Below are positions 1 to 10,900 of a stretch of DNA of 64,000 nt, piece after piece. The stretch is taken from positions 1,006,180-1,070,179 of the forward strand of contig CAUYUJ010001447.1 in assembly GCA_963575745.1 (NCBI GenBank), written 5' to 3'. Position 1 is the first letter of the stretch; each line of letters begins with the position of its first letter. This stretch comes from Prorocentrum cordatum. Lineage: Eukaryota; Sar; Dinophyceae; Prorocentrales; Prorocentraceae. The translations under genes were made by a program, and so were the position numbers. A model generated the notes under the pieces. That model saw only the letters and a program-made list of their open reading frames with translations, was not told the origin of the DNA and ran no database searches.

Positions 1-628
1 CATGGCAGGCCGAGGGGCGCCCTTCCCAGACATCCGATGTCAGGACTGCTCCACAAGAGGATCCGGAGGCCCCCGCAAGTACCCTACGGCCTGATTTCGT
101 CTTCACTCATTCTTTCGGGATCCCAGGGCCCCAATTTTCGAAACGGCTTCCCGAGGCCAATGACGTCAAAAACCGTCGCATTGATTTTGCCACGGCTTCG
201 GATGTCTGCGTCGGGCGCGCCCCTCGCGGGCGTCGGCCGGTCCGCCGCTCTGGAACGCCGCGGGCCGCGCGGTAGCTCCCTGGCTGATCGGCGACAGCCA
301 GGGGTCTCATTCAACAAACGATCGCGCGCACGCAAAGGGCGACCCAAGTTCTGCCAGGTTTCACGTGTAAGTACTGACGAGAAGGGAACATGCGACGTCA
401 GGGGATGTTCCTTGCGAACACTACTAATCTTCAGTTCATTCTGGTCCTCCTCCTCCTCCTCCTCCTCCTCCTCCTCCTCCTCCCTCATAAGATACGCAAG
501 TTCGCTCGCTCGAGTCGGAAGTATCGTACTACGGGGCTTCTTGGACGGGCGGGAGCTCAGGCTGCAGGGACTTATGGGCATCAGATTTCAGGGCTTTTGG
601 TGATTTTCGGGTCCAATGTCGTCGACGA
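1..628. other. gene-free 5' flank with short TCC tract
   Basis: No convincing gene. ORFs here overlap on both strands and have no recognisable motif. A perfect (TCC)13 microsatellite lies at 445-483. The frame of the following LINE ORF stays open upstream to about 560, so the LINE remnant may start slightly earlier than annotated. Confidence 0.6.
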
Positions 629-2554
629 TTGGGTGCTACTCTTGCCTCTTCTAAGCGTGGGCGTTGTCTCACAACTTTACTTGATTTGCGTGCCGACGGG
701 CACGATCCCGAATACAAGTTGCCGCGCGACGGGCTCCAGCTGTGGTTGAGGACCTGGCTGAGCGAGCCCAGCATTCGCGCTCCTGTCCGTGCCGCCTGGC
801 CTGGACTTGTTCGCCAGCTCCGTGAGCTAGCACCTCAGCAGATTTCTCGGCATGTACGGGGGCCCATCTCGTCCATCATCGCCTACCTACTTGAGTTCGG
901 GTGGGACCCAGAATCTCCAACAAAGTGGCATTCGCCAGCTATCTATGACGACGCTGGGGGTACTTGGTCGTTTCCTGATGATCTCGTCACCAGCTCTGAG
1001 GACATTAGCGGTTTGCTCACCGAGTTCGAGGGGTCTATTCGGTCTAGGCTTTGGGTGAAAGCTTCCAGGCACTACTGCGGTGAGGGGCTTCAAGGTGGGG
1101 CTGACAACGGCTCCCTCAGGCAGCTTTTGAAGGTCCTCAATGGTGTGCCTCATGGGGCCAAGCTCTCGGAGACTCTGTTGGTGATTGCTATCGGTGGGTC
1201 TTGGCCGTTATCCAGGGTGAAGGACGAGACGGGGGCCATCAGCGACGACACGTGTCCCAGGTGCGGTCAGGGTCCCGAAACTCCTCTTCATCGGGGGTGG
1301 ACGTGCCCAGCCAATTGTGGGCATAAAATCTATTCGGCCTCGGACCATCTTCTTCCCAGGGCCCTTGCGGGCCAAGAGGCCGAACCGTGTTTTTGGTTTC
1401 GAGGTCTCATTCCGAGCTCTTGGACTCAGGTATCCGCTCCCAGCGCCGACGAGGCGTGGGAGCATTTCTCTTCGGTAGGTGCGCCGTTCAGCGAGCACGC
1501 GCTCGGCATCGGCGAGATTGACAAGCCTCTGCTGGTCTTCGGAGATGCCAGCGGGGGCGAGGATTCCAAAGACCGACGGCTTCGGCGCGTCGGAGTTTCA
1601 GCTGTCGTCGTTCGTGACTTCGATCATCCTGCAGTCGATTCAGTCATCTTCGGGCCTCTTCCTGGAGCTGCTCAATCGGTCCCTCGGGGTGAATTATGGG
1701 GATTCCTTCTGGCGCTCAGGCACTCTCGAGGGCCCCTGGTGTACGTCACGGATAATAGTGGAGTGTCAGATGGGTGGTATCAGGGATTTTGGCGGGCCCC
1801 TCGCGGGGCCAACGCCAACGTCTGGAAGGCTATCGCTCTTGAGATGAAGTTTCGCGACCCGTCGCACGTATGTGTCATCCAGATACCGTCACATATTGAA
1901 GCTGAAGATATCTCGAGGTCCCGCTTTCCTGAGTTCCTGATCATTGGAAATCATATGGCCGGCGAGTTCGCTGGCCTCGCTGCAAAAAAGTGTCGTGTCG
2001 ATGCTGGAACCAGGTTTCGAGTTGCCAAAGCTGAGGTTGATGCCAGCCTTGTCCGTCGGAGGCTCCTGCGTGCCACTCTCGAGGCCATGGCCGCGAGACC
2101 GTCGCCCGCCAGATCCCGACCTACGACCAGGCCGCCCCCTCCTCCCTCCCCCTCCTCCCTTGCTGTCTTTTCGTCCCAGCATCGGCTTTGTGGCGAAGGG
2201 AAACGATGCGCGAGGTGTGGGGGCTGCGCGTCTAAGGACACGCTTACAGCCTGGAGGAATTCGGAGTGTTTCGATCTCATCAGTGTTGGCTCGAATAAGT
2301 TTCAGTTGCCGAGGGGGAAGAAGGTCCACATAGGAGGGGGTTGGGTCCACCCGTCCCACCAGCTTGTGTTCTCCGCCACCCTCAGGGTTTGGATTTGCAG
2401 CAGTTGTGGTTTCTTCGGAAGCGAGCAGCTCCGAGCGAATTTAGCCGAGGCTTGTTCGAAGCCTCTGAATCCTGTTCGTCGGCGCTATCTCGCTAATTTC
2501 GATGCTGGGCAATGGCCCAAGGATCAGGGTTCGAACCGAGCTAAGCCCTCGTAG
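629..2554 (+). CDS. LINE ORF2 C-terminal half: zinc knuckle, RNase H, C-terminal zinc finger (5'-truncated)
   Basis: A 641-codon open frame corresponding to the part of a non-LTR retrotransposon polyprotein downstream of the reverse transcriptase. Residues 1-200 are the post-RT linker, including the RGPISSIIAYLLEFGW region. A cysteine/histidine knuckle follows at about 211-228 (CPRCGQGPETPLHRGWTCP). RNase H spans about 300-460: the first Asp is in LLVFGDASGG, the Glu in RGELWGFLLAL, the second Asp in VYVTDNSGVSDG and the His in IPSHIEAED. The last acidic position reads GNHMAGEFA where a GN..AD.LA pattern is usual, so this copy may be catalytically impaired. A Cys-rich segment (CARCGGC ... CSSCGFFG) ends the protein. 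No reverse transcriptase or endonuclease lies upstream and the first codon is not ATG, which fits 5' truncation during target-primed reverse transcription. The 641 codons contain no internal stop. Confidence 0.85.
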   Translation: MGATLASSKRGRCLTTLLDLRADGHDPEYKLPRDGLQLWLRTWLSEPSIRAPVRAAWPGLVRQLRELAPQQISRHVRGPISSIIAYLLEFGWDPESPTKWHSPAIYDDAGGTWSFPDDLVTSSEDISGLLTEFEGSIRSRLWVKASRHYCGEGLQGGADNGSLRQLLKVLNGVPHGAKLSETLLVIAIGGSWPLSRVKDETGAISDDTCPRCGQGPETPLHRGWTCPANCGHKIYSASDHLLPRALAGQEAEPCFWFRGLIPSSWTQVSAPSADEAWEHFSSVGAPFSEHALGIGEIDKPLLVFGDASGGEDSKDRRLRRVGVSAVVVRDFDHPAVDSVIFGPLPGAAQSVPRGELWGFLLALRHSRGPLVYVTDNSGVSDGWYQGFWRAPRGANANVWKAIALEMKFRDPSHVCVIQIPSHIEAEDISRSRFPEFLIIGNHMAGEFAGLAAKKCRVDAGTRFRVAKAEVDASLVRRRLLRATLEAMAARPSPARSRPTTRPPPPPSPSSLAVFSSQHRLCGEGKRCARCGGCASKDTLTAWRNSECFDLISVGSNKFQLPRGKKVHIGGGWVHPSHQLVFSATLRVWICSSCGFFGSEQLRANLAEACSKPLNPVRRRYLANFDAGQWPKDQGSNRAKPS

Positions 2555-3180
2555 TTCGTCCTCGTTGTCGTATCGCACCGCGATAGAGCCCCTTCCATTC
2601 CATTCCATTCCTCCCCCTCTCTCCGAGAGAAATGAGATCCGACGTACACTTAACCCTCTGGCACGAAGTGGAGTGCCCCAAAGCTCATGCAGCACTGAGA
2701 GGTTGACGCTGTGCTGCTGCTGCTGTTACCAATCGTGTCCCAGGCCGTCCTGGGCTTTCCCAGACTGGCGCCTCGAAATAAGGATGCACGATGACGAGAA
2801 AGCACTATAAACATGCAGGGGCCTTGGATGGCCATGTCGACACTTTGCGAGCTGGGCGCGGCCAGGCGAGAGCGAAAAGGAATGGGCAGAAGGGGAAGGA
2901 TGCATGGGTACCTCGGCAAGTCGCTCATCCTTACTATGCGGGCTGACTGCACCGCAAAACACATACAGCATGTTGAACGACTACGCCATATCCATTTTGC
3001 TGGATTATGGTTCGAGGCGGATCGATAAGTGAAGGTCCAGGCGCCCAAAACTCGGCGAGAACGCCCGTGGTGAAGGAACTGCAGCGCCAGGATCTCAGTG
3101 GTCCTCCTCCGCGATTCCCCCCCCGTCCTTCCCGCCCTGTCCCTCCAATGCCGAACGGGGTCACCTCCGAGAGGGCCCAC
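2555..3180. other. intergenic, no gene seen
   Basis: 3' flank of the LINE remnant. It contains a CCATT run (near 2597-2616) and a GCT run (near 2716). No poly-A tail marks the LINE 3' end. Confidence 0.5.
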
Positions 3181-3670
3181 CGTCGGCGATGGATCGGCGA
3201 CGTCGGCGATGCAGCGGCGACATTCCGCTTTGAGAAGAGCGGGCTCCACGTCGAGCCACACCGTCGAGTCAACGGCGATGCGGCGCGATCCTACGACCCA
3301 ATCTTCTCGGACCTCGTCTGGATGGCCTAATATTTTGGCGGCGCGCACACGGGGGTGGAGGGAGGAGGGAGGCCGCTTCTTAGAAGGCGCTGCTGGCCCT
3401 TCATCGAAAAATAGGCCCGCGCATTCTGAGAAGCAGGGGTGGCATGCGAGGGGAGAGCATGCTACGCATGAGATGAAATCAATGGAAATAAATTGCAGTG
3501 GATCCGTGAGTGGATCAATCTAGATTGATGAGGCTATGATGCCTCGACGACGTCAGCGATGCATCGGCGACGTTGACGGGAAGCGAATCGGGCTGCACAT
3601 CGAGCCGCATGGGCGATGCATCGGCGATGCGGCGCGATCCTCCGACCCCGTCTACTGCGACCCCATCTAG
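3181..3670. repeat. dispersed repeat family E, two direct copies (GGCGATGCATCGGCGATG core)
   Basis: Two related copies, at about 3181-3310 and 3547-3670. Each has a GCGATGCATCGGCGA-type core, then a segment with CATCGAGCC, then GGCGATGCGGCGCGATCC and GACCC(A/C)ATC. The same order recurs at 63915-63991. Shorter palindromic versions occur at 37735-37765, 42110-42140 and 48450-48495. No coding potential. Confidence 0.75.
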
Positions 3671-3885
3671 GAAGGCGTCGGCGGCCAAAAAGGGGGCGTC
3701 CAAGAGGGGGGAGGGCGCAAATCATGGCCGGCGGCACGTGCGCGGCCCAGGGGGTGGGGGGCCGAGGACACATTGAAACGAGCAGAGGCGCCATGGAAAT
3801 TGAGGACATATCATGGCCCACGCCATGCTATCCCCCCCCCCTTGGTCATCAGTGACGACTCATCACACCCCTCTCGGCCGCTCCC
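3670..3885 (+). mobile_element. MITE-like family B, diverged copy B1
   Basis: Diverged copy of a roughly 192-bp family. It keeps GTCCAAGAGGGGGG, CAAATCATGGCCGGCGGCA, GCGCGGCCCAG, GAGGCGCCATG and ATCATGGCCCACGCCATG in order. It ends in CCCCTCTCGGCCGCTCCC, which is complementary to the start of better copies. The left end is eroded and no target duplication is visible. Confidence 0.75.
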
Positions 3886-3949
3886 AAAATAATTTTGACC
3901 CCTGGGGGGGGGGGGGCGCTCTCGCCCCGCCGTCGTCGGTGGCCGCCGC

Positions 3950-4680
3950 CGTCTTCTTTCACCTTCTCCTCCCCCTCCCCTCCTCCTTCCCCCCGTCCCC
4001 CTCCTCCTCCTCCTCCTCCTCCTCCTCCTCCTCCTCCTCCTCCTCCTCCTCCTCCTCCGCCCACTTCATCCTCCTCCTCTTCCTCCTCTTCCTCCTCTTT
4101 CTCCTCCTCCTCCTCCTCTTCCTCCTCCTCCTCCTCCTCCTCCTCCTCCTCCTCCTCCTCCGCCCACTTCCTCCTCCCGTGGCCCCCCCCCGGTCGAACC
4201 GGGGACGCCACGGGCGACCCAGCGCGCAGCAGCTGCGGGGCGCCCGGCTGGACGGCCTCGCAGCGAGGAAGGGGGCGGGCGGATCGATCCGCCCTCGCTC
4301 GTCGCTGCCGCGTCGTACACGGGAGGAGAAGGAGGAGGAGGAGGAGCAGGAGGAGAAGAGGGAGAAGGAGGAGGGCGGAGGAAGAGGAGGAGGAGGAGGA
4401 GGAGGAGGAGGAGGAGGAGGAGGAGGGGGAGGAGGAGAGGGAGGAGGAGGAGGAGAAGAGGAGGAGAGAGGAGGAGAGGGAGGAGGAGGAGGAGGAGGAG
4501 GAGGAGGAGGAGGAGGAGGAGGAGGAGGAGGAGGAGGAGGAGGAAGAGGTGGAGGAGGGCAGAGGATGAGGATGAGGAGGAGAAGGAAGAGGAGGAGGAG
4601 GAAGAGGAGGATGAGGATGAGGAAGGACAAGGACGAGGAGGAGGAGGAAGAGGAGGAGAAGCACGAGCCCGAGCTCGTCG
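3950..4680. repeat. CTC triplet tract followed by GGA triplet tract (inverted arrangement)
   Basis: Pyrimidine triplets (TCC with CTC/TTC variants) run about 3950-4178. About 145 bp of mixed sequence follows, including the palindrome GCGGATCGATCCGC near 4279. Purine triplets (GGA/GAG) then run about 4321-4660. The two arms are complementary in composition and could pair as a long hairpin. All long ORFs here encode poly-Ser, poly-Leu, poly-Glu, poly-Arg or poly-Pro and are not genes. Confidence 0.9.
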
Positions 4681-5092
4681 CCGCAGATGGTACAGATGGT
4701 AGCCGAAAGGTTGAGAGAACGCCCCCTCTGCCCAGACCACGCATTTCGCCCCGCGCGGTCGGCCTTGGGCACTGACCCAAGAGAGCAAGCGTATCCACGG
4801 CGGGCGCCGCCGAGAAGGATAATGGCTGGCACGGGCGTCAGCACTCGCGCGGAGAGACGAGGCGAAGCGCATCATCAGAATTGCCGGAAACGCTTGCGCA
4901 TAACTGCTCCTCCGAGATGCCGCCGCACAACAGTCGGCCCGTATCAGAAGGATGCGCGACAAGGATGCAAGGGCCTTGGACGCCCATGTCGAAACTGTTC
5001 AAGCGGGGCGCGGCCGACGAGCGCGGCCAAGAGTGGACCGAGGGGGCAAGGATGCAAGGGCGCCCTTTGGAAGTTTGCCCATCCGTGCCATG

Positions 5093-6105
5093 CGAGTCGA
5101 CGCTACGGCAGCTGGAGCAACCAGAGCCAGAACGCCGCCAGGAAGTAGTGGACCACGTGCAAGAGATGCGGGCACTGAGAGTATGATGACAAGCTCCCAA
5201 GCAAGGACGGGCGCTGCGACTGCGGACCTCGGCTTCCCAGGGGAGGCAAGGACCGCCAGAAGAGCAAGGACGAGGACAGGGGTGGCGCGACCCTACTCAA
5301 ATCCCTCGAGGATGTCGCCGCGAAGCTCCAGGTTCTAGCCGCGAAGCCTGAGGTAACAGCTCAGCTGGCGACGGCGGTCAACTCGGTCACTGCAGCAGTC
5401 GCGCCGCGACTGCCTACGAGGAGCATGGCCAAGCCGCTGGCAGACGCCGCATTGGAGCTGGAGCAGGCGAACAAGACTTACGACAAGGCCTTCTACCTTC
5501 GCGAGGAGATGCGGGAGCGCCTCCCGATGGTGGATCAGGAGCTTGCGGACGACGCGGCCACGGTGGCCGAGGCGGAGCTCGAGGTCGAGCAGATCCGCGT
5601 TAAGTCTAGCTCGAAGAAGCCCTCCCTCCTCCGCGACATTCTGACCATGACCCCAGAGACACTGGAGAAGGAGACGCTTCAGGATCTGGGCGCATCCTTC
5701 GCAAACAACCCAGAGGAGCTCGACGCGGAGGCGATTGAGAAGGTCAAGGCAGCCAAGCCTCAGAGGCTGGCCGAGTTCAAGACCACCGAGTTAGCGAACG
5801 CTCTGAAGACCCACCTCGACTCCGCCAAGCTGAAGGCAGCGCGGGACACGGAGGCGCTCCAGCAGGCGGTCAAGAAGAGGAATGCGGACACAGGAGCAGC
5901 CCAGCCGAGCACCACGCAGCCAGCCCAGCAACCCGCGCCTGGCACAGGATCCGAGGATCCAGCGCCAGAGCCAGGGCAGGAGGGCGCGGTAGCCGCGTCG
6001 GTCAGGGAGTTGCAGCCGGGGCAGGCGAAGGAGATCGCGAAGCAATGGCTCCTGGGACAGGCGAGGCAGCAAGCGAGCCAGGAGCATGCCGCCGCCGATG
6101 CTTGA
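5093..6105 (+). pseudogene. LINE ORF1-like protein, zinc finger plus coiled coil, two in-frame stops
   Basis: One frame carries a gag-like ORF1. It starts with a Ser/Gly/Asn-rich lead (about 5093-5145), then a Cys finger WTTCKRCGH and GRCDCG (about 5149-5220). A helical segment and long charged coiled coil follow (about 5290-5890), then a Gln/Pro/Ala-rich tail ending at 6105. ORF1 proteins of this shape bind the element's RNA. Two in-frame stops break the N-terminal part, TAG at 5146-5148 and TGA at 5176-5178. The second lies in the finger where a Trp codon would be one base different. The longest intact piece is 5425-6105 (226 aa, starting MAKPLADAALELEQANK). No ORF2 follows on this strand. 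Confidence 0.7.
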
Positions 6106-6324
6106 CGGGCCACCAGGACGGCGCGAGACAGCCGAGCCGAACGTCCGCACCGCCAGAGCCTGGGAGTGGGAGCCCTGGCCCCGGCGCGGACTTCGGCGCC
6201 TCTCTGATGGCTTTGCGAGGCCCGCCCGCGACGGCAACCAGTCCTCCCGGCGAAGGCGACGAAGCATGCCGAGCTGTGCGGGGCGAAGGCCTTCCGCACT
6301 CCAGCGTTGAAGAGCTTTGCGTGT

Positions 6325-6850
6325 CGCACTGTCGGCGCCTGAACACCCCTTGCCAGTGCGAACGCAAGGCTCGCAAGGCTTGCGCCATGTCCACTGGGTC
6401 CGTAAGCATCTCCCCGTGCCGATCCACGACGCCTCCCAGGGCCGCCGAACGACCCGGCGCCAGACGTTTGAGTAGCTGCATCACCCTGTTGCGGCGTCGT
6501 TGAGGCGCCTGAGAATTTCGCTCGTCACCGTCAACGTAGCCCTCCGCAGCGTGCACTTCTCGCAGTTGCCGAAGGAGTGTCTCCCGGGCCAGCTCCACTG
6601 CATGTGCCTGGATGGTCTCCAGCGGGCCGCCGAGCATGGAGTTCAACCGTGAGTGCGCCTGGCAGCAGCGACGGGCAACCCCAATCGCCCCCCGCTCCCA
6701 AGCCCGAATACACCGCAAGGTCCAGCCAAAATAACCATCCATCTTTAGTCTCGGGTACCTGCTTCCGCGTCTCGCAGCCCACAATGTCGGCGATCGTCCT
6801 CACCGCCCCCTTGAGGCTGCGGTAGATGTCGAAGCGCTCGCAGGGCTCGG
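6325..6850 (-). pseudogene. LINE polyprotein fragment (endonuclease-RT linker), frameshifted
   Basis: The minus strand encodes a helical linker of the kind found between endonuclease and reverse transcriptase in LINEs. The first part (about 6850-6745) reads CERFDIYRSLKGAVRTIAD. A frameshift near 6745 joins it to GYFGWTLRCIRAWERGAIG, then RLAPGRSAALGGVVDRHGEMLTDP and RSHWQGVF. The fragment ends near 6325 before any RT motif. It has opposite orientation to the ORF1 remnant just upstream, so the two are separate insertions. Confidence 0.6.
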
Positions 6851-6947
6851 CTGAGCCGAGGGCCCCGCCGACGCGCTCGAGCCTAGCGGGAGGCGCAGTC
6901 AGAGCCCTGCCCGACCTGGTCTCTTGGGCAGCTGGATCAAGTCCTCC

Positions 6948-7108
6948 CTTAGTGGGCCCCGGAAACGGCAGGGCCATTTTTTCACCGTTTCCAGAAAAAT
7001 ATCCCGTGAAAATGGAAACGGCAAAAAAACGGCAACCGGAAACGGCAACAAAAATGGCTCCAAGATTGGAACCGGAGCCAGAACCGGTCAAAAAACGGCG
7101 ACGGAACC
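6948..7108 (+). mobile_element. family A inverted-terminus element, left part of copy A1 (split by copia)
   Basis: Begins CTTAGTGGGCCCCGGAAACGGCAGG-like and contains several AAAACGGC(G/A)ACCGGAAACGG units. It stops at the copia target site GAACC (7104-7108) and resumes at 14176. Joined across the insertion it is about 248 bp, the length of the uninterrupted copies at 39481-39725, 40720-40972 and 49324-49574. GTCCTCC flanks both outer ends (6941-6947 and 14269-14275), consistent with a 7-8-bp target duplication. Confidence 0.85.
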
Positions 7109-7324
7109 TGCGAATCCGTCCTGGGTCGCGAGAGGAGTCGAGCTCGAGAGGACCAGAGGATGATGCTCTATCTTGCCTCCTGCTGATAGCGGCTGAGGGC
7201 GCCCGGGCGTCCGCGCGGAAAGGGGCCTATCGAACCATAACAGTGGCTGCGGCAACAGACGGGCCCGCAAGGGCTCAGGCTGGGGAGGGGTCTCTAGAGG
7301 GGCCCTCAGGGGTCCGTGTTCGCA
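7109..7324 (-). repeat. copia 3' LTR
   Basis: 216 bp, with TGCGAA and TTCGCA at the two ends. Identical to the other LTR except G at 7249 where the partner has A at 14100. Confidence 0.97.
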
Positions 7325-7350
7325 TTCGTCTACTCTCTTTTTCTGGCTCC

Positions 7351-7992
7351 TCACTTTCTGGCCTTCACGCTGTCACCCATCTGCCAGTCGCCTGTGCCGT
7401 CGTCGTCTTCACCGACTGCCTGTGCTCGCTTTGGGGTGGCCTCCTCCTCCCCGTCGGGCACGTACATCTGCAGCGTCTTGAGAATCCTGTCCCTCATCAT
7501 TGGGTACTCGGAAAGAGACCACCCGACGCTCTCGAGGATGGCGTCCATCGCCTCGGAGTATCCCTCGTCGTCCGGGAGCGTAATCTTCTCGTCGCCGTCC
7601 TGCTCGATCTCCTTCTTGCTCGCCTTCACCGTGCTGTTGCGGAAGAACTCCGTGGCCGGCGACTTGATCTCCAACTTCGGCTTCTGGTCGAGCGGTGCTC
7701 TTTGCCATGAAGCGTACGCCCTCTCCAGCATCTTGGACTTGTCCCGAATCTCGTCCTCCAGAGCCACTCCCGTCATCACCTGGATGTTCCCGGTGTTGGC
7801 CACGTACTGCAGCGTCACTGGCGTGTTGCCCTTCTTCGCCTGCACGGCGCCCAGGAGCGTCTTGGCTGGCACCTTCACCTTGACCCTGGCCTCCGACTCC
7901 TCGCAAGACGACACGTCCGGGTGGACGTCCACCAGCCCGAGCAGAAATGCCCTGGCCTGCTCTTCGCTGCCCGTCGCCTCGAACTTCACCAT
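7351..7992 (-). CDS. extra ORF downstream of copia pol (function unknown)
   Basis: A 213-aa ORF from the ATG at 7992, starting MVKFEATGSEEQARAFLLGL. The frame is open upstream to about 8052. It lies after the RNase H end (GDALTKDKAEAADVLRACM) and ends 27 bp before the 3' LTR, so it is part of the element. It is in the +1 frame relative to pol. The pol frame stays open antisense-like through the same DNA, but its peptide there is Gly/Arg/Gln-rich noise, while this frame has normal composition with alternating hydrophobic segments (VKVKVPAKTLLGAVQ, AMDAILESVGWSLSEYP). It could be a separate accessory protein or a pol C-terminal extension reached by frameshift. I recognise no domain. Standard copia elements lack this ORF. 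Confidence 0.65.
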   Translation of the reverse strand: MVKFEATGSEEQARAFLLGLVDVHPDVSSCEESEARVKVKVPAKTLLGAVQAKKGNTPVTLQYVANTGNIQVMTGVALEDEIRDKSKMLERAYASWQRAPLDQKPKLEIKSPATEFFRNSTVKASKKEIEQDGDEKITLPDDEGYSEAMDAILESVGWSLSEYPMMRDRILKTLQMYVPDGEEEATPKRAQAVGEDDDGTGDWQMGDSVKARK

Positions 7993-10900
7993 GGCCCAGG
8001 CCGGGAGGCTGGCCCAGGGCACTTGCCCGGCTCGCACGAGCCGCCTTCTCACTTTGAGCCTTAGCCAGGGTTACGGACTCGTCGGCTAGCTGGTGCGCTC
8101 CTGCTCTCATACACGCTCGTAGTACATCTGCTGCTTCTGCTTTATCTTTTGTCAATGCATCTCCTAACATGAGCTCCGTCGGGCCCCAGCGAAGAGTACC
8201 ACCAAACCTTCGGAGGCTCCCTTTGGCGATCGCTATGTCTATGGAGGCCTTCTTGTCATCGAGTCCTGTAGGGGCCCCAGGTTTCGTCACGTGGTCGAAC
8301 ACCGACTTGCAATCGATAACGCTGATCGCCGAGAACTTCCTGGAATACCGATCACGATTTTCTAGGCAGAACATGGGGTACAGGGTGGCAGCGAACGAGC
8401 ACATGATCCACTCCAGGTGACCCAAAGACGCCTTCAGGAGCTTGCTCTCTCCTGCCAGTGTCGACGTACACCCTTGTTTGATCTTTTGGGACTTCCAGAC
8501 CAGAGGGCACCAGGGGGCCAGGAGACCTTTTGCCATGGAGGGGTCCGTCGCACCTATGATGTACCCGCCCTGTGTCCTCCCCGTCCCGTCCAGGTCCTTC
8601 GAGGAGTAGTCCGAGTGGCAAACGAAACGCAAACGTTCTGGAACAATACTCTGGAAAGTCACCGAGATCTCGTGAAACTGCTTCGCCCTCCTGACCCACG
8701 CATTCGAGCGTCTGATCTGGCCGACCGTCGGGTGAGGCATGATCTGCTGGGAGAAGGAAATCTGACAACTCAGATCCGGCCTCGTCTGTCCCGCCAGCCA
8801 GTTCCCTTGCTGTGTAGTCGAAATGTGGTTGTGCACCTCCGACGGCAGAGCTACATCATCGGGCCGAGCTGATTTCCTCGTCTTCGCGGGGGTGATCCCC
8901 TTCGTATATTCTGACTGCGACTGGACGATCGAGTAGTCAGCTCGCTGAGTGAGGACCGATCCTGTGAACTCCCCACTCCCTGTCACCCACTTTCTGAATG
9001 GAAACCTCGCTCGCAGCTTTTTCATCGCAGTGGCCCACAGCTGACCGCGGCCACCATTGATCTGATCGTCCACATGCACTCCAAGGATACCGCACAGCGC
9101 GCCAGGCTCACCGCGCAGCTGGGCGCTCTCAGAGCCAGTGGCGTACGGGATCACCGACACCCTGTCCTTGGCGACCAGGCCGGCGTTCTCCTGGGTCACG
9201 GGCTCCCTCAGCAGGAACACGCACGGGTCCATGGGGTGCTGGTCGAACTTCAGCTCATCCAACATGTACCGCTCGAACGTGCGCCACCACTGCTGAGGTT
9301 GGTCTCCCAGTCCGTATCCGTTGATCACCTCGAAGAGCTGCTCCGGGTGGTAGCCCTTCAGCGTGTAGTCCTTCGGCATCGTCACGTAGATCGGACCATT
9401 CGGCCTGGCCTCCGGCTCGGCCACGAGGAAAGCTGACTTCACGTCGCCGATGGTCAGGTCGAACTTGCAGGACGCCAGCGTCTGCAAGAGCATCGCCCTC
9501 CCGTTGGTAGACATGGTAGGGCTCGCCGTCCGTCCTTCACGCACCAGATCCAGGATGTCCGGGTCCTTGAAGCCCTGCAGCGTGCACCGGCACTTGACCT
9601 CCTCCTTGCCGTCGTCGCCCGTCCGCAACGTCAGCACCGGCCTCGGACGTAAGATCCGATCTGGCACCTGGGTCTTCAGCAGCCGCGACTTCTCCAAGTC
9701 CACTGGCTTCCATGCCTTGGTCTCGTGCACCAAACTCGTCATTTCCTTGGTGTACGCCTTCTCGATCGTTGCGAGGCCCTCGGGTGATTTCCACTTGTCC
9801 TCCTTGGGGTTGATCTCCTTACTGCCCTGCGTGAGCAGAACGTCCGCCTCGTCCACGATGACGTCTTCATCCACATCTCTCGCCAGGTGTGCATCCGCCG
9901 AGTCCCTGAGCGGTGGGCTCGGCAGACTCGGAGGATAAGTCACACCTCCGAACTGCTGCTGGCTGCTGGACGGGTCGTCGATGGTCGTCTGCTCCTCCAG
10001 CCGTGGACGCTTGGCCTCATCCTGCTCCTCGCGGTTCTCATCCATCTGGCCCTCCAGCGGCTGGTAGGCTTCGCTCACCGTCCTCTTGTCCATGGTCTGC
10101 TTGCCCCGCACGCGTCTCCCTCCGGTGGGATGCTCTGGGGGTTTGTCGTCTCCGTCAGTTGGCTGATCATCAGGTTCTCGCTCTCCCGGCTCTGGCACGA
10201 CAGGTGGTGGTGCTGGAACTTCTGGACCTGGAGGAACCTGTTCTGCTTCTCCCTCTGGGGGTCGTTCCCCTCCGGTGATGTCCTCGAACCTCTGGCCGCT
10301 GTAGTGCTCCAGGTTCACCATCTTGGTCCGCAGCTCTGCCTCCACCATGCGCCACGCGTGTCGTTCCTCTCGCACTGCTGGCCTCATCTGCTCCGGCGAC
10401 GCCTTGACCACCGCGCCCGGCAGTGCCACCCAGTAGTTGCCACGCACCTCGCCCATGCAGATACCAGGTCGCCAACGGTGGTGGGCTCGCTTACCTGGGA
10501 TGCCCTTGTTCTTCATCATGCGCCACACGGCCACCATGTCTCCGGGCAGGTACTTGGCCACGACTCTGGGCCGCGAATCCAACGCCCGTCGAGCCGTCAG
10601 CTTGTCCTGCTGCATGAGAACCTTCATGCGCGTGACCGTCCTGATCCGAGCCTGCTGCGCCGCGATCGGGTCGTTCACAATGGCGCTGTTGGTGATCAGG
10701 TCGGGGTCTTCCTTCAAGAGGTCGCCTGGGATCTCCGGGTTGCGGCCGAAGACCATCTGCATCGGGGACACCCCGGTCACCGAGAGGAGACTGTTCTTGG
10801 CCGTCACCAGCTCCGCGACACACTCGCGCCACTCCGTCTCCGTCTGGGGCTGCACCTCGCGGATGACGTCCTCCAGCATGATCTCGAACAACTGGTTGTG

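Noticed and set aside
3813-4962. Several 220-330 codon ORFs on both strands
   Set aside because: They are readings of CTC/GGA triplets as poly-Ser, poly-Leu, poly-Pro, poly-Glu, poly-Gly and poly-Arg.
7409-8090. C-terminal end of the pol ORF as part of the protein
   Set aside because: After RNase H the pol frame reads Gly/Arg/Gln-rich sequence, while the +1 frame reads ordinary protein. The pol frame is open here by chance.
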